Shown here: positions 55,019-64,000 of the stretch, one piece after another
Layout of the letters: the number at the start of each line of letters is the position of its first letter
Numbering within the stretch: position 1 is the stretch's first letter
Assembly: GCA_004295565.1 (NCBI GenBank)
Contig: AP019416.1
Span: forward strand, 310,001 to 374,000
From: Vreelandella olivaria
GTDB lineage: Bacteria; Pseudomonadota; Gammaproteobacteria; Pseudomonadales; Halomonadaceae
DNA: 64,000 bases
Direction: 5' to 3'
Translations under genes and position numbers: made by a program
The notes under the pieces: model-generated
Databases searched by the model: none
Seen by the model: only the letters and a program-made list of their open reading frames with translations
Told to the model about the DNA's origin: nothing

Positions 55019-55182
55019 ACTTTCTGTCAAAAGCCCTTGCCAACCCGGCAGCGAATCCGTAAAGTACGCATCCGCTGCCGGGGACGCCAAGCGTTACCAG
55101 CGGTGCATAAGGTGTAAAAGCCTTGGTTTGTCAGGAGGTTAGAGAAAGTTGTATCGCTCGCCTTGCTCGCTGGAAACAGCGG
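55019..55182 (+). other. tyrS-rrn spacer
   Basis: Holds a 10-bp inverted repeat CCCGGCAGCG (55044-55053)/CGCTGCCGGG (55073-55082) without a T-run, possibly a weak tyrS 3' hairpin. No gene is visible. Confidence 0.4.
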
Positions 55183-55210
55183 TTGACAACCACCAGGAAA
55201 TGCGTAGAAT
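55183..55210 (+). promoter_or_regulatory. rRNA operon promoter
   Basis: TTGACA (55183-55188), a 16-base spacer typical of rrn promoters, and TAGAAT (55205-55210), followed by a GC-rich discriminator ACGCC. It lies about 250 bases before the 16S gene. Confidence 0.85.
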
Positions 55211-55268
55211 ACGCCTTCCTCGCTGAGGCAAGCCAGTTCAACGGTTTGCTAGTTAAATACAGCGAAAC

Positions 55269-55280
55269 AGCTCTTTAACA
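55269..55280 (+). promoter_or_regulatory. boxA antitermination site in the rrn leader
   Basis: AGCTCTTTAACA matches the boxA consensus TGCTCTTTAACA bound by NusB-S10. A second copy, GCTCTTTAACA, lies in the 16S-23S spacer at 57110-57120. Confidence 0.85.
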
Positions 55281-55283
55281 ATT

Positions 55284-57041
<1,758 letters not shown>

Positions 57042-57120
57042 GAATGCTGTTAATGAGCAGTGATAAGCCAACCGCCTGCGGCGGTGTCTTATCACTGCTT
57101 ATAGCAGTCGCTCTTTAACA

Positions 57121-60264
<3,144 letters not shown>

Positions 60265-60273
60265 TAACAGTTA

Positions 60274-60392
60274 CGCCTGACGACCATAGCATGCGTGAAC
60301 CACCTGATCCCTTGCCGAACTCAGAAGTGAAACCGCTTAGCGCCGATGGTAGTGTGGGGTCTCCCCATGCGAGAGTAGGTCATCGTCAGGCA
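60274..60392 (+). rRNA. rrf: 5S ribosomal RNA
   Basis: Helix I pairs GCCTGACGA with TCGTCAGGC. The loop region CCGAACTCAGAAGTGAAAC and GGTAGTGTGGGGTCTCCCCA is identical in type to E. coli 5S. About 119 bases. Confidence 0.96.
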
Positions 60393-60401
60393 CTTATTAT
60401 G

Positions 60402-60439
60402 AAAAATCCCCCAGGGCTTGCGCCTTGGGGGATTTTTTT
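60402..60439 (+). terminator. rrn operon terminator
   Basis: Stem ATCCCCCAGGGC / GCCTTGGGGGAT (one mismatch) flanked by A5 and T7, centred on TTGC. Confidence 0.93.
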
Positions 60440-60527
60440 ACATGAGCGTGAGGGGTAAATAGTGAGGCGTGAGGGGAATAGTGAGTAGAAAACGTTGGTG
60501 TAGGGATATCTAACGAATATTCTGTTC

Positions 60528-60674
60528 CACCTCACACCTCACACCTCACACCTCACACCTCACACCTCACACCTCACACCTCACACCTCACACCTCACAC
60601 CTCACACCTCACACCTCACACCTCACACCTCACACCTCACACCTCACACCTCACACCTCACACCTCACACCTCA
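60528..60674 (+). repeat. Perfect heptanucleotide tandem array, 21 copies of CACCTCA
   Basis: Twenty-one uninterrupted copies of CACCTCA occupy 147 bases between the rrn terminator and dgt. Degenerate units follow to about 60690. A 13-mer just past the array, CCTCACGCCTCAC (60675-60687), is the exact reverse complement of GTGAGGCGTGAGG at 60462-60474. No open frame uses it. Confidence 0.95.
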
Positions 60675-60746
60675 CCTCACGCCTCACCCTAACATACGGT
60701 TTTCCGGCGTTTTATGTCAGAATGCACTCCTCTAGGAGGAATGCCC

Positions 60747-62076
60747 ATGACTCAGATGCGCTGGGAGCAGTTGCTTTCCCCACGTCGTCTTCACGACCAA
60801 CGCTCAACAAGCACCCGCGAAATCGGCCGTAGTCCGTTTCATAAGGATCACGACCGAATTGTTTTCTCCGGTTCGTTTAGGCGCCTTGGGCGCAAAACCC
60901 AGGTGCATCCGCTGACCGAAAACGATCATATCCATACGCGCTTAACTCACTCGCTAGAGGTTGGCTGTGTAGGACGCTCTCTGGGGATGATTGTGGGTGA
61001 ACTGCTGCATGATCGTTTGCCTGAATGGATCACCCCGCGGATCTTGGCGTCATTATACAAACGGCATGTCTTGGCCATGACATTGGTAATCCCCCTTTTG
61101 GTCATGCCGGTGAGTATGCGATTCGCGACTGGTTTCAGCGAGCTCAAAGCAGCGGCCTGTTAGAAGGTCTTTCAGACGCTGAGCGCGAGGATCTCTTGAC
61201 CTACGAAGGTAACGCCCAAGGTTTTCGGGTGATTACCCAAATCGAATATAACCAGTTTAATGGCGGTATGCGGCTTTCTGCAGCCACACTGGGAGCGCTG
61301 CTTAAATATCCTTGGACGGTTCGTTACAGCGGTCGTGCAGGCAAGTTTGGCGCCTACCAGTCAGAGCAGGCGCTGCTCAAAGAGGTGGCTGAAGCGGTAG
61401 GCTTATTACCCCAGGGCGAACAGCGCTGGTGTCGCCATCCACTGGCTTGGCTTGTCGAAGCCGCTGATGATATCTGCTATGCCCTCCTGGATCTGGAAGA
61501 TGGTTTGGAAATGGGCATCCTGCGTTATGAAGAAGTCGTCGAAATACTTCGCCAGATTGCCGGCGAGTTTCCGCCCGAATATGCCGATATGCAGGCCCGC
61601 AATGTGTCCCAGCGACGCCGTATTGCGCTGCTAAGAGGCGCGGCCATGGAACGCGCGGTTAATGATGTCGGGGCGGTGTTCGTGCAGCATGAGCAGGCGC
61701 TGCTGAGCGGCACGCTCAGTAATGACCTTTAGAGCTGTGCCACCCTGATCTGGGGTGGGGCGTTCAGGCGGCGAAGCAGTTGGCTCGAGAGCGCATTTTT
61801 CAGAATGAGCGTAAGGCAAAGCTGGAGATAGGCGCTTATACGACGCTGGGTATTCTGTTGGAAGCCTTTATTGGCGCTGCGCACGAGCTTCACCATACAG
61901 GGCATTCATCGTTTAAACACCAGCGTGTATTGGCCCTGATAGGAGAAAACACGCCCCTGCCATCCTGGCCGCTCTACGATAGCTATCGGCGAATGCTGGA
62001 CTTTATCGGTGGGATGACAGACCACTACGCGGTGGATCTAGCCCAGGAGATGGGCGGCCGTCTGCGCGGTGATTGA
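60747..62076 (+). CDS. dgt: Deoxyguanosinetriphosphate triphosphohydrolase-like protein, two frameshifts
   Basis: HD-superfamily dNTPase that removes triphosphate from dNTPs. [28 protein letters not shown] (first metal His), [16 protein letters not shown] (HD) and [12 protein letters not shown] are present, with [16 protein letters not shown] downstream. A C is missing from 61033-61036 and a T from 61728-61730. I choose the ATG at 60747 because AGGAGG at 60734-60739 is seven bases away; the ATG at 60741 is too close. Corrected length about 443 residues. Confidence 0.94.
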
Positions 62077-62084
62077 GTACTGCG

Positions 62085-62992
62085 TTAAACCGAAGGCTGG
62101 CTCAGGTGCTTCAACTCCATCAACTGAGCGCGCTCAAGCAGCACATTAATGACTTTGTCATGGATGGCATCGTTGAGCGGGCCTGGGGTCAGCTCGGTTA
62201 TCTGCTTGGCAAGAGTATCACCGCTAACTACCAGAATGTCCGGGGCGGCTTCGCTGTTATCTATTTTCCAACCCGGCAGCACCAATACACCCCGTACGGG
62301 CACGGGCACACCGCAGCGTCGCTCAAGCCAGTGAGTCAGCCAGCTAACTCCTTGACGTGTTTTATGCAGCGGTCGGCGCTCTTGCCAGTGCGGAAAGCGC
62401 AACCGTTCGCGCTCCACCGCCACTGTGTTGAGCTCATTGCCATCGGTACCAATGGCGAGTGTTCTTGCCCGTGTCTCGACCACGAATACGCCATGGGGGT
62501 TACGACGACGTGATCAATCGTGAAGCTATCGGTGGGGACATCGTGAAATACGTAGTAAGGGTGGGCGTCCGGGCGAACCAAGCGCTCGAGTTCCTGGCCA
62601 ACGGCGAGTTCGCAGGCTAAGCCTAATTTTAAGCGCCGAATACGCTGATAGTCGCGTACCAACAGCAGTGAAAACGCCAGTACAAGTAAGGTGCTGAGTA
62701 GACCATAGAGTGCCCATTCGACCCAGTCTTGCCGCTCTACAAACAGCATGCGCCCCATCCCGTAAACAAGCGGGGCGAGGCTGATAATGGGCCCTAATGC
62801 GCCATTTAAAAATAGGCTGGAAAACGCTTTGTCAAGACGCTGCCGTAGCGCTTGGCCCGGTTCATGAAGGGGAGCGTTGAAAGGGGAGTGAACGCGAGCA
62901 TCATGCAGGCTGCGCAGCGCAAGGACAATACTGGCCATTGCTGCCATGGGGAATAGAAAGATCAGGGGTAGCACGTATTCCAGCCAAGCCAT
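62085..62992 (-). CDS. NERD-domain membrane protein, one frameshift
   Basis: About 302 residues: three hydrophobic helices in the first 125 residues (for example YVLPLIFLFPMAAMASIVLAL and WALYGLLSTLLVLAFSLLLV), then a nuclease-related domain with ACELAVGQELERLV, HDVPTDSFTIDHVVVTPHGVFVVETR (Asp and Glu of a PD-(D/E)XK-like core) and VRGVLVLPGW. A base is missing from the plus-strand G-run 62495-62499. The role is unknown; NERD proteins are thought to act on DNA or RNA. The 3' end meets dgt tail to tail. Confidence 0.85.
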
Positions 62993-63062
62993 TGCAGTGC
63001 CTTGCTCTATAGAGACTTATCCGGTAGTAAGCCCTGACGATAAGTCATAGTGGTGTAGAGGC

Positions 63063-63440
63063 CTAACCTCCAGCGAGTTTAACCTGGTAACCCAGATCGC
63101 TTAATGCTTGACGCAGGGTATCGCGATGATCGCCTTGAATTTCAATAACACCCTCTTTAACGGCTCCACCTGTTCCACAGCGCTTTTTAAGCGTTTTTGC
63201 CAAGGTTTTAAGCTCTTCGCTAGGCAGTGGAATGCCACTAATGGTCGTCACGCCTTTGCCTTTCCGGCCACTCGTTTCGCGGCGAATGCGTACCACGCCA
63301 TCCAGTGCCGCTAGACGCTGCTGCTCACTCAGCTCATCGCAGTGGCAGGCATCAAGTGGTTCCCGGCAGGTAGGGCAGGTTTTGCCATGTTCGGTGGAGT
63401 AAACCAGCCCACCGAGCTGATCGCGTAAAGAGCCCATCAT
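63063..63440 (-). CDS. yciH: SUI1/eIF1-like translation factor YciH
   Basis: Bacterial homologue of eukaryotic eIF1 that influences initiation fidelity. The 125-residue protein has CPTCREPLDACHC near the N-terminus (possible zinc site), VRIRRETSGRKGKGVTTI and LKKRCGTGGAVKEGVIEIQGDHRD, the SUI1 signature. Its ATG overlaps the stop of the upstream phosphatase gene (ATGA), so the two are coupled. Confidence 0.94.
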   Translation of the reverse strand: MMGSLRDQLGGLVYSTEHGKTCPTCREPLDACHCDELSEQQRLAALDGVVRIRRETSGRKGKGVTTISGIPLPSEELKTLAKTLKKRCGTGGAVKEGVIEIQGDHRDTLRQALSDLGYQVKLAGG

Positions 63441-64000
63441 CCTCCTCCCATTGAGTGTTGAGGCACAGGGGTATGCCAGTACTCACGCGTGAGTCGCTCC
63501 ACCACAGCGGGTAGCTGATACATATTACTGATCATAATAGCGTTTTCAGGCGTTGTTTCAGCATCTGGGAAACGGTTCAAGTGGATCACCGTCATCCCCG
63601 CTTGAAGCGCTGCGCGAACACCTACCAAGGCATCGTCTATGGCAATGCAGTCATGCGCTGAATAGCCCATGATACTCGCTGCATGTAGATGTAGACAGGG
63701 CTCGGGCTTCCAGCAATTGGCGGTATAGCCACTGAAAAAACGCTTGCCGAAGTAGCGGCTAAGCCCGGTCGCTTCTAAAGCCGTGTGAATTTTGCTTTCA
63801 GGCCCATTAGAAACCACTGCGCTGGGATACGCCGACAAGGTATCCAGCGCTTCTTGGGCGCCGGGTATCGTCGTCAGCTCCTGGGCAAGCCGGGTGGCTA
63901 GATTGGCCCGCATAGAGGCTTCCATGCGGTCAAGCTGTTCAGGGTCAACCTCACCAAAGCGTTGTTGCAGTTCAGCAACGATGCGTCGAAAGCACGCTCC
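63437..64000 (-). CDS. HAD phosphatase (YieH-like), 5' end beyond window
   Basis: HAD subfamily IA hydrolase resembling YieH (6-phosphogluconate phosphatase). The frame stays open to the window edge, so the N-terminal DxD nucleophile motif is not visible. Seen are motif II (AVVSNGPESKI), the motif III lysine in FSGYTANCWKPEPCLHLHAA and motif IV acidic pair in CIAIDDALVGVRAALQAGM. The stop overlaps the yciH start. Substrate assignment is tentative. Confidence 0.87.
   Translation of the reverse strand, partial: GACFRRIVAELQQRFGEVDPEQLDRMEASMRANLATRLAQELTTIPGAQEALDTLSAYPSAVVSNGPESKIHTALEATGLSRYFGKRFFSGYTANCWKPEPCLHLHAASIMGYSAHDCIAIDDALVGVRAALQAGMTVIHLNRFPDAETTPENAIMISNMYQLPAVVERLTREYWHTPVPQHSMGGG

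Noticed and set aside
60528-60674. Regular repeats that could suggest a CRISPR array.
   Set aside because: The units are seven bases long, directly abutting, with no spacers and no cas genes nearby.

Overview
The 16S sequence, the halophile-like acidic proteins and the gene order point to a gammaproteobacterium of the Halomonadaceae, most likely Halomonas or a close relative. Nearly all of the window is chromosomal housekeeping DNA whose order matches the pseudomonad/halomonad core. I see no prophage, insertion sequence or CRISPR array.

Layout. (1) 1-13.5 kb: dnaK (5' end cut by the window), dnaJ, dapB, carA, carB, greA, yhbY. This conserved series is interrupted twice by accessory genes: an HNH endonuclease, an EamA transporter and a DUF2218 protein between dnaJ and dapB, and a DNA cytosine methyltransferase between dapB and carA. 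(2) 13.6-29.6 kb: rlmE, ftsH, folP, glmM, tpiA, secG, tRNA-Leu, initiator tRNA (metY), rimP, nusA, infB, rbfA, truB, rpsO, pnp, the classical translation/RNA-metabolism supercluster. (3) 29.7-32.2 kb: an MFS exporter and an acetyl-CoA acetyltransferase, convergent. (4) 32.3-43.4 kb, all minus strand: dksA, gluQ, a cbrX-like small gene, cbrA, cbrB, then an 866-bp gap, then pcnB, folK, panB, panC, panD. The gap holds a strong candidate for a CrcZ-type small RNA with seven A-rich CA motifs behind a sigma-54 promoter. (5) 43.6-52.5 kb: an aminotransferase and sfsA (plus), a methionine/proline block (yggS, proC, yggT, metX, metW, DUF4426; minus), and pilT-pilU (plus). (6) 52.5-60.4 kb: anmK, tyrS and a complete rrn operon (16S-23S-5S) without spacer tRNAs. 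(7) 60.4-64 kb: a 21-copy heptanucleotide array, dgt, a NERD-domain membrane protein, a SUI1/YciH protein and a partial HAD phosphatase.

Sequence quality. About 49 single- or two-base indels break otherwise well-conserved genes, including essential ones (dnaK, infB, nusA, ftsH, tyrS, carB). Most are one-base losses inside homopolymers of four to seven bases. I treat them as sequencing or consensus errors and give gene spans across them; the reading frame changes inside these spans.

How the parts work together. The most coherent system is carbon catabolite control: the CbrA transporter-kinase and CbrB sigma-54 activator should drive the downstream sRNA, whose CA motifs would titrate Hfq (with Crc) and relieve repression. 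The two restriction/modification-type insertions, the NERD protein and dgt are the candidates for defence-related content. Several intergenic borders carry short degenerate tandem repeats of unrelated sequence (period 7-16 bp), a recurrent feature that gene annotation does not explain.
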